Below are positions 13,218 through 26,429 of a stretch of 64,000 bases of DNA, piece after piece. The notes below the pieces were generated by a model. That model was not told the origin of the DNA, ran no database searches, and saw nothing but the letters and a program-made list of their open reading frames with translations. The stretch comes from Epiperipatus broadwayi. Taxonomy: Eukaryota > Onychophora > Udeonychophora > Euonychophora > Peripatidae. Position numbers and translations under genes: made by a program. Every line of letters begins with the position of its first letter. Position 1 is the stretch's first letter. The stretch spans positions 3,556,501 through 3,620,500 of the forward strand of contig JAQFVV010000072.1 of assembly GCA_028023455.1 (NCBI GenBank), in the 5' to 3' direction.

Positions 13218-13662
13218 AAATATAGGGAATTTGAACTCAGACTTTCAAGAACCTTTCAACTATCCACACTATCTCATACCACTGATACACATGTCCACAC
13301 ACATGTAGAAAAAATAATCATCAATATACATATTTCATGCTGAAGCAGCACTCATCAGATGCTCCAGATTATCATCTCACACACACATATATAATCAATA
13401 CTGAAGAGTTGGAGGTTGGAGTAGATTGAAGCCTATCCATTAAAGTATTAGAGTTTGCTATCTTAATATAAACTGAGCATTGATTATATATGTGAGGGAG
13501 ATGATAATCTGGACCAACCGATGAGTGCTGGTTCAGCATGAAATACATATATTGGTGATTATTAATCTTTTCTACATATGTATGGTCATGTGTATCAGTG
13601 GTATGAGATAGTGTGGATAGCTGAAGAGTGCTTGAAAGTCTGAGTTCAAATCCCCTATATTT
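13218..13662. mobile_element. H1 palindromic element, copy 1
   Basis: The arms begin ATAGGGAATTTGAACTCAGA and end TCTGAGTTCAAATCCCCTAT. They meet at ATATATAATCAAT / ATTGATTATATAT around a loop of about 79 bases (13400-13478). Each arm has a B-box-like end (GAGTTCAAATCCCC) and a core (GATGAGTGCTGGTTCAGCAT on plus; a degenerate copy on minus at 13340-13368). The loop retains GATTGAAGCCTATCCATTAA, shared with the 24.7-kb copy. Two head-to-head copies of a SINE-like unit explain the structure. Confidence 0.75.
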
Positions 13663-14098
13663 ACAATTAGGCTCCAGGTATATGAAGAGTGCCTGTATTT
13701 CAAATATTTTAATATTTCATAAAATGTTTTTATTATTTGAACTAATGTTTTAATGAATTCTGTCTTATATAATTTTTTTGGAAAAAAATCCCCCCCCATT
13801 AAATTCATTTGTTTTATTATTTATTTCAGTTTATAATTATTATTTGTGAAATTGATTTTTTAGAAATTTCTTTATATGAATTTGTGCTATTAGTGAAATT
13901 TGTAAAAAAAAAATATGTAAAGATAAAATAGACAATAAGCTTTTTCATTAAAAATATAACAAGAACATACACACAAAAAGATTAATTAAAAGGCTTAGAA
14001 TTACTAAAAAAATTGATGGTGAAGAGATCAGAAATAAAAGCCAGAAAAGTTGAACAAAAATATAGATATTATCTTTTATTTAAAATACTGTAACAGTC
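13663..14098. other. AT-rich spacer
   Basis: It contains a C8 run at 13791-13798. No feature is recognised. Confidence 0.5.
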
Positions 14099-16402
14099 AG
14101 ATTTGTACACTCATGCAACAAAATTCAGAGCCCAAGCAAAATATACCAAAGCTGACCGGAGTGAGGTGGTTGAGACCTCTAGTCTGACCAAACTCCAACT
14201 CATCTGCCAGTACTTCAAATTTAACACCTTATGAGTGACATTCCTGAGGCTACACTCAGTCCTCATTTAACCGCGAGCCGACATAGAACAGGGAGAAACA
14301 CGAGACTTAAGGTCATTACTAACCTAACTAAATAAGTGATATATAACACTTAACACTCTATTAATCTTAACTACCAGACATACACACACAGCGTATAAAC
14401 TCATTAAGAAATTGGAGTAATGAACTGTGACATTTAATAATATACTGTGGATTGGATAAAATACTATGGATTGGATAAGATATTGGTTTGGTTTGATCTA
14501 GAGTCTGAGCAAGAAAGATATACAACAGTTTATATTTAAAAGGATTTATTAAAACAATAACAAGTGATCTAACACAAAATATCATAATGGCAGGGATTGC
14601 ATAATCTTCACAAGGTATTCAATACAGGCAAGCATGCTACAATAGTTGGGACTGTTATCAAGTACATCTGTTCCCTTTTAACATATTACAATACATGTGT
14701 GTGTGAGTTATAGAGGTCATGCCTAATTATTTAATATGCTCATCTTATGAACTTGACTTGCTTAAGTTAGAAGTTGATACTTTAGTAGAGATGATGATGA
14801 GTACAGCCAGTTTTAATGGCTGTTATATATACTAATAAAATGAGCAACTAAATACTCAGAATCATGCAGATTCAACCCGATAACCCAGATTCAAACTCCA
14901 GCCTAAAGCTGAATGATTAATTACTATGGGAAAAAGAACTGGTTACCATTAGGTCCACATATATGTGCTATGGCACTATATAATATTAAAGAAATAAACT
15001 TGCAGTGCGAGTGTGTGATTCTTCAAGAGCTTCAGCATCACATACTCAGTTTGCTCTGAGACCGACGGTTTGCTGCTATTGATATATGAACATAAAGTTC
15101 AGGAAGTCGGATTGGCTTTAGGAAAAATCTGGGTCTGCACGCCCCCAGTTCTAATGAAGATAGCCATAACCCGAACTAAATAAAGGGGCGGTTTGTTACC
15201 GTGAACCCTTGTCAGAGGCAGCAAAACGTAACACATATAAGTGTACTGTATAAAAACACACCCGCAGTGCACGCAATATATATATATATAAGGCAATAAG
15301 TATGCATATAATTAATTGCGCCTAAAACAGATAGCTTTTATCTGTCAAGCTAATTCAAAACAGTTCTTAATATTAGCATTATAAGTCTGCTAATAAAATG
15401 GGCTTAAACTATATAAAAATAATCTAGTTAAGATCCTGAATCTGCATATAAATATTCTTAATTAAGGAGGGAAAGTATATTCGATGGGACTTAATACAAA
15501 CATTAGCAAATATACTTTATCATCTCTAGACAATATATATATATATCCCCTTCCAACTAATAGATATCAAAGGTTATAATATAAGATCGGTTAAGCAACC
15601 TTAAAAAATACGATTTTACACTATATATATAACTATGATAATAACGAGTAGTTAGCGCATTCGCTCATTACCAATATTATAATTTCGAAACAATGATTTA
15701 ATAAAATAAACAATGCTTTTAAAATGTCTAAGTGAAGATCACAATTATCTCCTTTATAAATTACTTACTTAGTTTCATCGTTTCGAAATCTGAGCATATT
15801 ATCACATATTAAACATAACAAAATGCATTTAAACAAAATATTAAAATTACTGAAATTAGGCAAGACCGTTAGTTTGTAGGAATTGAAGAGAATAAATTTC
15901 GGACATTTAATGAGTATATAAAAAAAATATGAAATCTTTTAATTCATAAAAGATTTCAGCAGTTTATAAAATTAAAGTAAGTGATCTTTTCTTCTTTTAC
16001 ATTATATATAAAGTTACACAGATTGTTAGTTTCTTTTTATAAGAGGGTAAAATTAAAGAGTTTTTATAATTTAGATAGAACGTTCTTTTTAAAGTGTTAT
16101 AAGAATTTATAGATTAAAGTTCATACTGCAGTTTTTCTTAAAATTATTACCATCTCTCTGCCTCCTTGATTGGACTTGAAGCGTATATCAATGATAGTGG
16201 CGGGAATAGGGCGTCTGACAGCGTCATAATCTTCAGTGGCCTTTCAGATAGGTTAAATTTCTTCATATTTTCCATGCAGGTTGCTGGAAAGCCGATTTGA
16301 AGGAATGTTTAGAGGAACTGAGAGCAGCCATCTGGCTCAAGAGCCAGTAAATATATTATTTTACTCGATCATTTTGGATTCTGGTCTCCACAACAATTTA
16401 CA
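14099..16402. other. Less AT-rich single-copy-looking block of unknown nature
   Basis: Scattered GC-richer patches occur (14150-14330, 15040-15260, 16140-16330), with no match elsewhere in the window and no frame longer than about 72 codons. It starts TGTAACAG and a TTACA lies at its right end, the style of LTR termini, but no flanking duplication or second LTR was found, so I do not call an LTR. It could be regulatory or exonic sequence of a gene outside the window, or an old solo LTR. Confidence 0.3.
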
Positions 16403-16432
16403 GAGAAAAAAAAAAGCAAGCTAAAGAAAAAG

Positions 16433-16932
16433 AAAAATCCGCAATATTTATATTCCCTAGATCAAAAGCCAGCGACTATCTATTTTAAAACACAATTCAA
16501 ACTTCTTCTAAGTTTTAGCCTTAGGTCTCTTTTGATTCTTATCTTTCTCTTATCTTGTTGCCCAAACTTTTACTGGTTTGATCTGGGAAAGGAAATTCAT
16601 TACAATCATAATGAATGAACTCTAGAACAATGTCAATAACCTAGGGACCATCTGATCCCACCTGCGAATTATTCTAAATAAAAATCTGCGATATTTATAT
16701 TCCCCAGATCAAAAGCCAGCGACTATCTATTTTAAAATACAATTCAAACTTCTTCTAAGTTTTACAGCAGTCTGTCTCTTTTGATTCCAATCTCTTTTTT
16801 TCTTATCTTATTGCCAAATTTTTACTGGTTTGATCTGGGAAAAGAAATTCATTACAATCGTAATGAATGAGCTCTAAAACAATGTCAATAACCTAGGGAC
16901 CATCTGATCTCACCTGCGAATTATTCTAAATA
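16433..16932 (+). repeat. Tandem duplication of a ~250-bp unit
   Basis: Unit 1 (16433-16680) and unit 2 (16680-16932) both run from AAAAATC-GC-ATATTTATATTCCC to CCTGCGAATTATTCTAAATA. They share blocks such as GATCAAAAGCCAGCGACTAT and TTTTACTGGTTTGATCTGGG. Differences are scattered substitutions and small indels, so the duplication is moderately old. No coding frame spans it. Confidence 0.9.
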
Positions 16933-17799
16933 GTCTTATTACCAATCTGTGAATTTCGCATGTGATTTATAATTTACCTAAACCAAACTTGTTAAAGAAT
17001 ATTTAGCCACATTTTCTAAACAAAATAACCCTTATACAATATATTATTTATATAAATGCTGCAATATATCCATACAAAATTTAATATCATTATCATTTAC
17101 AGGTGCTTGTATGTGTGACAATAAACATATAATTGTTTGAATACATATAAAACTGTGATTACATATATAACTGTGTAAATGAATATATCGCTGTGTGGAC
17201 ACATATACAACTGTGTAAACATATATATACAGCTGTGTAAAGGCATATACCACTGAGTGGATACATACACACTTGTACTAAAGAGTGTTCAAAACCGGCA
17301 TAGATGTGTCTAAGGAGACATAAAGGTGAAACAGATAAAAGGACAGTAATATCTGTTTCAATACAATATAATTAGAAGTTAGCATTAACCATTTCTTAGT
17401 ATGGAATGCATCCATGCATTTACAGCTACTCTCAAATCACTATTTTTAATATTGTTTTGTGATTTTTTTATTCATTCTATAGAAAAAACTATACTGAATA
17501 ATGTTCCCATCTTCAGAATTTTTTTACAACTAGTAAATCCATAATATTTAAATTCAATACCATAACAATGACAGAAGAACATGCTTTGCAAGGCAGATTG
17601 GTGGTTTCTTGTTCTCTTTACAAGAGCACCAGTCGATGATTTTGGCAGTTCTATTTCTTAGTGTTAATTTTCAAAATGAAAATGTATGTTTTAGAACCAT
17701 TTGTTATACATTTATTATTTTTTTCATAAAATATTTGTGAAATATTAATTATTTTAGAAGACTAATTCAGATTTGAATAGAAAATGTTTACTTTTACAC
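16933..17799. other. AT-rich sequence with a loose short-period repeat
   Basis: Between about 17150 and 17270, degenerate units of the type ACATATA-AACTGTGTAAA recur every 20-25 bases. Nothing else is recognised. Confidence 0.5.
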
Positions 17800-18110
17800 G
17801 AAGGCAAATCGACAAAGAAATCGATAATATATGGCTGCAATTTATAATTGGATGACAAACATACATTTTATGTTTACTGCTATAGATTATTTGTGTCAAT
17901 TATACAAAACTTTCATTTAACTTGATAATCTAACAGATTATTAATTTGCAGTTTAGAAACTAAATTAAAACAAATATAATTTAAAAGATAAATATATGTT
18001 TACTGCCAAGTCTGTTGGATCTTTAATTCAATCTGCCAATAGGGATTTTGAACACAGAAAAGGTTAATCAATTGAAAGCAAATGCTATATTTAAAGCTAA
18101 TAAAATTTAA
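17800..18110 (-). repeat. Dispersed repeat, copy 2 (inverted relative to 640-1015)
   Basis: The minus strand carries the same two landmarks as copy 1: a QNPYWQIELK-like stretch at about 18015-18055 and TCATCCAATTATAAATTGCA at about 17835-17858. The reading frames across it are short and not supported as genes. Confidence 0.55.
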
Positions 18111-19736
18111 AAAGAAAGAGTGGAGATACATTAAACATTTAATGCAATTTATCAAGCTGAAGTAAGCAACTTTTAATTTCAATAAGATATAACAAAAATC
18201 ATCCTGAATACAGCCTGAAAAAAAACAACAAATATTTGTGAGAGTTTAGATAATTTACTTATTGTTCTACACAATCTATTATATATAGAATAATCAACAC
18301 TTATAATAAACTTAAAATCTGTCTCAAAAAAGGATTTTGTCAAATTGATTACTAAAACCAAAAATCTTTTATTGTTGTGATTTTTGTAAAAATATTTAAA
18401 TGACAATTATAACAAATAAATAAGAATACAGAAACTGCTATAAAATTTTTATTTTTTTTTCTGCAGGCGCACATAAATAAATTATTTCATTGAAATGCTG
18501 TATTTATTTAAAATGTTACTCAATTTCTAGAAGTCCGGAAAAGATTTAAGGTTAAGAAAATGATCAACTTTCAAATCATGCTTTCATATCTAAACATCAA
18601 ATTGTTTTTGAAAAAAGTTTTATAAAAAAATTATCCTGCAAAAAATCCAAGATAATATCTTAATCGATAGTAAGTGAAGCTTTTCTTCTTAAATAAATGT
18701 TAATTTTGTATAGCTTATCACTCTTTTAATTCCTAACTTGGATATGGAAAAGTTTTGTGTTCATTTAATTCCTATCTTCATTTAAGTTTTGATAAATAAT
18801 TGTATTTTAATAAATAATGGCTACACTCTTGTTTAAAGAAATTGTATGCCAAAATGTAAAAAAAATATAACAGTTTAATCTGACTTGATCCCAATTAAAC
18901 ATTATTTCTATATGAATTTGTCCATTGAACATAACACATTTCATATATATATAATTCTAAAATTACTTTATTGAAACCAATTAAGAGCTTCTCAATTAGA
19001 CTATAATGCAAATATGATCTAATTGAAACTTATGCCCATGCGTAATTAAAATATTATCTATAAATTAAAATATTTTCAAACTTGTAAAAATGATCAAAAA
19101 ATACTCAGTATTAATAAAAAAGTTTCTCAAAGCATACTGGAATCCAAAACTGCATGAGTAACGGTGCCAAACATGTTTCCTCCTCTATAGATATATATAA
19201 ATATTGAAGTCACATTTGCTCTTCGTATGCTAGCTAGAGGATTTTTTAAAACTTTTACACATTACAAATTTCAACGGTACTACTTTTGTGGCTTGAAGAT
19301 TACAATGTACCTTGGACAATCCTATTTCTTATTTGCATATGACTCTGAGAATATATAATATTTATGGACAAGCAAGCTACAAATGTACATACCATAACAT
19401 TTCAGAAGTCAGACACAGAAATCATTTTAATAAATTTATAAACGATGCTTATTTTCCCGCATCATGACAATTTATTAATTAGAAAATAAACAGTATATTT
19501 TTATCCAACTATTGCTTTGTTATATGCTAATAAATCAATCATTGATCCTTGCTGTGATCTCCATAAAGTTTTAATCAAACTAGTATACAGTTTCAAGAAA
19601 TAACTGAAATGTAAAATTTTAATATTTTTAATAAACTTATACATAAAGAATGGTTATTAAATATGTTGTACAAAGAATATATAATCTTAATAAATATTAC
19701 CAAAATCACACTTTTCTTTATTTTTGCCATAATATC
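18111..19736. other. AT-rich sequence, no gene seen
   Basis: Only short frames are visible on either strand. Confidence 0.5.
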
Positions 19737-19991
19737 CTATAAATACAATTTATCCAAACCACTTCAAACACTTTTTAGCAAAACTCTTTATTTGTACATA
19801 TATATACACTTACATTTTGACTGACCTGCAGTCTTCTTCAGGGCAAGTTTATTTTGATCTTCTAAATAAAAAAATAAAGTTGCTCTGAAGAAGACTGCAG
19901 GTCAGTCAAAACGTATGTGTATATATATATGTACAAATGAAGAGTTTTGCTAAAAAGTGTTTGAAGCGGTTTGGATAAATTGTATTTATAG
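19737..19991. repeat. F3 palindrome, copy 1
   Basis: The left arm (19737-19841) ends TGACCTGCAGTCTTCTTCAG and the right arm (about 19885-19991) begins CTGAAGAAGACTGCAGGTCA. Outer pairing is CTATAAATACAATTTATCC against GGATAAATTGTATTTATAG. The loop is about 43 bases. A second, interrupted copy is at 38.49-38.78 kb. Both look like foldback elements with no coding capacity. Confidence 0.85.
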
Positions 19992-22751
19992 AATATATAA
20001 TCTTACTTGTATAGAAACTACCTCTGAAAGCCTTTGTTTACAACAATTATGTGCTAGTATGAGATGGTGATCATGTGATTTTTAGTGGTTTATCACAACA
20101 ATTCCCAAAGTCAGGCCAAATAGTCGTTTCAAAAAACAATGCTTGTTTATGAGCTCATTAAAATTATTCAAATTTACATCAGCTGATTTGATGAATAGTT
20201 TATGAAGATTACTGCTAATATAGTTCCATACCTTTCAAGTATCAGTGATTGATTTTTTAAGTATATTACAAAGTGGTAGATAAAAGGGACCCTGTTTTTT
20301 GTCTAATATATTGGCATTAATGAGAGAAAGTAGTGATCTTTACAAGTTTGATAAAACGACTTTCATAGATTAAACTTGAAGATAGATAACATTATACATA
20401 CATTTATATGCTCTAAATTGTTTGCAGATTGTTCAATATGTGATTAATGTATTTCTTTAAAAATATCTTCATAAAAAAACACAAGGCTTATGGTTAAAAA
20501 GGGATTAGGTAATAATAATATTTCATAGAAATTTCTCATTTATCAGATTTAATTAATTTTAAATAGAAATGTGATAAATGAATTCATAAAGAACAGGTGC
20601 AAAATTCCCATAAAATAATATTAAGTGCAATCATACCTAATGAAGTGCCCACTTAATTTTAAACATTGCCCACATACAATATATATATACATTTTAAACC
20701 TAAAATTAAGTCTTTATAATATATGGAAATATTTAGTGCGTGGAATTATTTATGTACCAATTATTTACTTAGAAAGCTCTTTATTTAGGACAGCTGACAA
20801 TCAAGATTAATTGCCCCAGGCTAAAAGTAAATATAAAACTATCAAGCTATTGCATTATTACAATGGGAAAACTGAAGAGTACTGGTTCAGCATAACATTA
20901 TCTTTTTCAGATGTCTATCCATAGGTTTCCTGAATGTATAGTGGAATTAAAGTTTTAAGCCTATCCAATATATAACAATCCCTTATATATTAGAAGCACG
21001 AAATCAACACAACTCTCAATTCCTGTTTGCCCCATACTGTTCAAAATCTCTTGATATATATATAATATTTTTATGTATTAAAAATAGTTTCGTATTTTCC
21101 ATCATGGTTAATAATAAAGGTGAATATGATTGGAAATTCTACTTATACAAAAGTTGACATAATAAAAACTTACAGGATGCATAATTTGAATAAAGTGAGG
21201 ACTACGTATATGCAAACAAGAATATGTATATTAAAAGAAAATCCGTAATAGTGTGAAATTTTCAGGATTAGAAATTTAAATCACTTACAACAGTGATTTC
21301 CTTACTTCTACCATAATGACTAAAAAAACAAAAGACATTAATAAAATATATTCTTTTCAAAAAGAAAAAGAAATTCCCTTTTAACAATTAGAAAAAAAAG
21401 TTTATTTTATTTATGTTGGTGGGATTTTAAAAGGGCATAATTATAGTAATTATTAATTTTACTTACGTATATATGTATATTGGCATATAACATTAATAAA
21501 CTATTTCTAATTACACTATTTTATTTAAAAAGTACAGTAAATTCTACATTCTACTGATATACGATAAAATTAGCTATTATAATTTTAACTGTCAATTGTC
21601 ATTTATAGAGGAAATTATTGTACTTTTTGTTTTATTTTCAAATTAAAAAATATTTCATATTATAACTTTTTTTTTTTTACAATTTATCAAAAACAATTAA
21701 AAAATGAGAGCACAAATAAATAACAGTAATAAATAGAAAACAACAGATTAAAAAAAACGGCTTTCTGCTTTAGGAATAAACAAAAAAGTGTTTGACAGGA
21801 AGTGGATTTGGTTTAATGACACATATTTATTCCAATAATTTATGAAAAAAGGCTGTTGTACTGAAATTAAAAATTCAATGTAAATATTACATAATTAAAA
21901 AGAAACAAATATTCATAATTTTACACCCACCCCCCTCCAAAATAAACAGTGAAAAAAATAGAATGTAAATTAATTTACGATCTTAAAAAAGACATTAAAC
22001 ACGTGTTTATCAATTTGGGTCTTGTTCAAAGAGACATTTTTTTTTTTATATAAAATATAGAATTTTATTCAGAAATTTAGTTACAATATATGATAATAGT
22101 TAAACATAGAGACATTTTTTTTGCTAACTTTCCAATTTTTGTATAAAAACAATGACATCTATAAAATAGAATTAGAATAAAAACCCGAGTTTTTAATAAA
22201 TCATAAATATAACCTTTAATATCATTTTATTTAATTTTTTGTTTGTCATTAACAAATGCAATGAGAAAAACATCACCAGCCTCAGTAGAAAATGCAATAT
22301 CACATTTAATTCTAGAGAAAGATGAAACCATGTTTTATTTTTTTAACTGATATTCATGATTTTGTAAACAGTTATCACATATTGTATAATTATTCAATGG
22401 TGAGAATTCCCATAAAATGAATGGTAAAGAATTCTTATACAGTTAAAAGAAAAATATATATATATAATTAAGTGATAATGAATATTTTCTTTGATTTATA
22501 TAGCCAAATTATTATATGTTTTAGAATAAAATATGGGAGATAAAAAAAATTACTTTGCAAATCATTTTTAATAGAAAATAGAATTTTTTTTTCTATCTTT
22601 ATGACTAATGATCAAGAATTAATATTTTTATACATATATAGCATCTGAATCTATCAAATCAACAAGTGAGTTTAGTAAAATAAGATCATAAAAGAATGAG
22701 AAAAATTTTAAGAACAATGTCTGATTAATATTCATATTCAAAAAGGGATTG
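19992..22751. other. AT-rich sequence, one partial repeat core
   Basis: A fragment of the hairpin core (GAGTACTGGTTCAGCATAA) lies at about 20877-20895. The rest is AT-rich with no supported gene. Confidence 0.5.
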
Positions 22752-22831
22752 TCATTGAAAAAATAAATGGTGCCTGCCATATGGCGAGTATTATAGAATA
22801 TGCTCTTAAGTGCAAAAAGGTTGGGGACCCC
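22752..22831 (-). mobile_element. Fragment of hAT-like MITE
   Basis: On the minus strand it starts AGGGGTCCCCAACCTTTTTG and continues CACTTAAGAGC-, then a GGCAGGCACCATTTATTTTT block. This matches the left end of the complete element at 39717-40078. The other end is missing, so it is truncated. Confidence 0.75.
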
Positions 22832-24186
22832 TGACTTAACAGTTCTTACAAACTCTTTTCAAAAAACAACTATCAAAATGTCAAAGATGATGGTAATAAC
22901 AACTTAATTAGTAATAAAAAAGTTCAGTATTTTTTTTTAAAAATATTTTATTACATTAGTAAAACAAAATTTATACTGTACTAAAAGTATTATCATGTTT
23001 TAATTTAAAGTGAAATAAGATTTGTTAAAAATATGTTTTCACCAAGGCAGTACGCTCCATCAACAGTATCACATCTCTGTCATATATTTATTTAAATGCT
23101 TCCATAAATACATATTTTCTTTCTAGAGCTATTTAATGTAAGCACGAGTAATCAATGGTCATCAAATAATATCTATATCAATTTCTGGCAATTGTTTTTA
23201 ATCACTCAAAGCTGGAATGAATTTACTTATGCATCTAAAAGCCCAAATTATATTTCTTTATCCCATTCAAGTTATAATTTGAAATTTAAAAAAAAATCAT
23301 AGAGATTTAAACCTAGGCTGACTCACTTGCATAGTTATATAAAGCTAACACCAAATCAGTTTCTAACCTGTCTATAACAATTTTCGCTTTTTCTATCCTT
23401 TAGCTAACAAGGTCATATATCAACAATATGATTTAATTCTTTCATATTTTTATTCTAATACTGCAGCTTATTTCTATATCTTTATTATTAACTTGAGTAA
23501 TCAATGGATGTCGGATAATACAATGCTAAAAAATCCCCATTTCCACAGTATGATTCAAACCTGAAACTAATAAACTTGTATCTAACATCCAAATCATCGG
23601 CTAAAAAAAATTCAAATTACAGCCTAAAATTTAAAAAAAAAAAAAAACAAAAACTGAAGTTTTGAACCCAGGCTAAAATATTTGCATAGTTACATAGATT
23701 TGACATAAAATTAATTTTTATATATTTTAGAGCTCCAGTCTAAAACAATTCTAGTCTTTGGCTACAAATGTTAATACTAACAACATTACATGACTCTCAT
23801 ATGTTTTTATTGATATTATTTAATGTTCTTTTATATTCATTTAGGACTGGTATTGATTTTGGAGACAGTTTAGCGAATACAAACGTAATACTATTATATA
23901 AAGACTCTTTTCCAGTTGCTGTTGATAAATGGTGCTCTATTCAGCAACTCAAATAATTTTTAAAAAATATTCTTTAATTATATAATTCCACAATTAATTT
24001 GACCTTTTAAAACAAAGTCTGTATATTACAACAAAATTGAAGAATTTAACTTATAAAATAATTAAAATGTTGTAATTGTCACTAGAGATAATAAAATGTT
24101 TAGTGTTTGCTTGAAGGTTTGTGATAATGTCATCTAACATTGAATGGCTTTAGAAAATCTTGAAACTTTATTTATATGTTCTAATT
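22832..24186. other. AT-rich sequence, no gene seen
   Basis: Some loosely similar blocks (TTTAAACCTAGGCTGACTC near 23310 and TTTGAACCCAGGCTAAAAT near 23660) may be decayed tRNA-like SINE ends. Not firm. Confidence 0.45.
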
Positions 24187-24274
24187 ATATTCAACTGTTA
24201 GTAATAGTAATCGCAGATCAACGTATACACAATGTTATAAGTAGTACTATTCTCTCTTTTTCGGGTGTTGCTGC

Positions 24275-24410
24275 TTGAAGCAGTCACACTATTGGCATGA
24301 GAATCAAACTTGGACTTTGCAGAATGGTTCAGTTGGTCAGAGCATCATTTTAAAATCCAATAATCAAGAATCTAAAGACCCAGTTTCGATTCCCATGCTA
24401 GTATTATCAC
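24275..24410 (+). mobile_element. tRNA-derived SINE (family S1)
   Basis: An A-box-like TGGTTCAGTTGGTCAGAGCA lies at 24325-24344 and a B-box-like GTTTCGATTCCCA at 24383-24395, followed by TGCTAGTATTATCACTGATCAG. The copy at 29.3 kb (minus strand) shares the CAAGAATCTAA linker and this tail. It is a Pol III-type SINE rather than a functional tRNA: box spacing and arm pairing do not make a clean cloverleaf. Confidence 0.7.
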
Positions 24411-24460
24411 TGATCAGACCAAAAATATCTGAAGCTAAAATAATACCACTCGAAACTGTG

Positions 24461-24995
24461 TAATATACTAACCTGTGGGTTGTGTGAAAGTCTGTGCTCA
24501 TATACCCAATATATTAGATATATAGACACAGGTATATAATAAGCCTGTGTTTCAGTTATTACATAGTAGAGTTGTCTGCTCATCCCTTGTATATGTATTA
24601 AATGGATTATGTCCTATACATAAGAGGTCAGATTGACTTTAGGTCAACATGAGTGTGACTAGAATCTCAGCCTCAAGGTGGCCTTTGAGCGTTCCCATCA
24701 GATTTTCAATTGGATGGATGGTTGAAGAATTGGAGTGTGGAGTGGATTGAAGCCTGTCCATTAAAGTATGAAGATTGGCTATCTTAATATATATCTGAGC
24801 ACTTATAGTATATATGTGTAGAGATGGTAAATCTGGACCAACTGATGACTGCTGGTTTAGCATGAAATACGAATATTGGTGATTATTTATCTTTTCGACA
24901 TATATGTGTTCAAGTGTATCAGTGTTATGAGATAGAGTGGAGAGTTGTGTGAAAGTCTGTGCTCATATACCCTATATAGTAATATACTAACCTGT
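24461..24995 (+). mobile_element. H1 element, copy 2, with 16-bp TSD
   Basis: The direct repeats TAATATACTAACCTGT at 24461-24476 and 24980-24995 bracket 24477-24979. The insert includes GATTGAAGCCTGTCCATTAA, GGTAAATCTGGACC, the core CTGCTGGTTTAGCATGAAAT and an end with GTGTGAAAGTCTGTGCTCAT, which also occurs at its left boundary in the same orientation. The target sequence is an arm unit of the composite element. A TSD this long points to retroposition. Confidence 0.8.
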
Positions 24996-25030
24996 ATTTA
25001 TTATTACTAACAGCTGAATGTAATTGAAAA

Positions 25031-26429
25031 ATGTAAATTTTTTCTAATGATATTTATATTTAATGATAGACAATGGAAAAAGTCCAAACATATAAGTGCA
25101 ATACGTTTGAGCACCAAAATGAGATTCAAATTGATTTCTTGCTCTCAAGACTATCATTCTATCACGGTACTAAACTATGCCGCTTATGGTTTATGGCTTG
25201 GGAATTTAAAAAAAATTGTAAATCAAAAATAATAGGTAGATTGTGAGCCCGTATAAAATCACATAATCATGAAACATACACACACACATATATATATGTC
25301 CTTTTTTTTTTTTTTAAAAAAAAGGACAATATTTTATCCTTGACAATATTTTTAAGCAACTTTTCAGTTAAAAATTCTTCAATGATCATTCTTAAAATGG
25401 TACTATTATGAGGAAGAAAAAAGAGTGCAATTACAAAATTAAATAAAATAGAGAAACAAAGGTGGGGGAAACAAGAACCATTCTGAAAACATCAAAGCTG
25501 CACTTGTCCTTATATATTTATTTTCTATCTATCTACTTGTGTAATTAATTTAAAACGTTTATTAAACAAATATCCCCAAAATTAATAGGATCATGTTTTT
25601 AACAAGTGAATGTGTTTTTAAAAGATTTTTTTTTGCTTCATATTTTGTTGAAGAAAGGCATTGTAATCCTAATCTTTTTGATTTTTATTTCAATATTGAA
25701 CTTTTGAATTAAATCTGAAAATGAAAAGAATTTAATAATAGACTAGCGAGAAGGATGGAGGACTCCTCTCAACAGATTGCCGATTTCTGCATCAGAAGCC
25801 AGCCAGATACAATAAAGTTAAAACAGAAAGTAGAGAGGCTAAATCTTTGAATGAAGTTCAGTAGTCCCCCAGGCAATTAAAATTTTTCACATCTGTCTTT
25901 GATTTAAAAATCCTAAAAAGTGATTGGGATCTTTAAAATTCGAATTCTATACCAATGATATAATTTTTAATTACATGCGATGTTCAATACCTATTAAAAC
26001 ACAAAATCTGCAGTCTTCCTCACTTACAAATCAATAGTATTATATGGAGAAAAGTCAAGTGAGAGTATCACATGGTAAAGATGAAAAATACGAGTTTCTG
26101 AATTTGTTTTTATTTTATTTTTAATATATATAAATAATGAATGTAAAAATAAAGTGATAAAGCATAGGGATTCTTTTATACATTCATTTTCTTGTTTTAA
26201 AATACAAATATATAGATAAAAGTTTTAAATTATATACTACACTATTCTTTTTTTAATATTCCTTTATCTTTCTTTAATTTTTAGGTTACTGATTTTAATT
26301 TTATAGAATTTTATTTCCATATTTCACATAAAGAAGGACCAGTGCTTGATCAAATTTATTCCAATAATTCATTTTCAAGTTTCTTTAACCAGTTTTACTT
26401 TTTATTAATAAATATTGTATTACACTTAA
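25031..26429. other. AT-rich sequence, small hairpins only
   Basis: There is a CA/TA tract near 25257-25280 and a GTCC-T(n)-A(n)-GGAC hairpin near 25289-25326. No gene is supported. Confidence 0.5.

Larger units (their letters stand above)
24187..25030. mobile_element. Composite inverted-arm element around a SINE (copy 1), with nested H1
   Basis: The left end ATTCAACTGTTAGTAATAGT (24190) is answered by ATTATTACTAACAGCTGAAT at the right (about 25001-25020). Between them lie a tRNA-derived SINE (24275-24410) and an H1 element (24477-24979). The same arms and SINE, without H1, are found at 29.1-29.7 kb. The order of events is readable: composite first, H1 insertion later. Confidence 0.65.

Noticed and set aside
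14099-16402. A solo LTR or LTR element from TGTAACAG to TTACA
   Set aside because: Length would be unusual, no flanking duplication matches, and no second copy is visible.
17150-17270. CRISPR-like array of ACATATA-AACTGTGTAAA units
   Set aside because: Units are degenerate, spacing is irregular, there are no unique spacers, and the genome context is eukaryotic.
25289-25326. GTCC-T(n)A(n)-GGAC as a terminator hairpin
   Set aside because: Homopolymer symmetry in an AT-rich eukaryotic sequence; no gene upstream.
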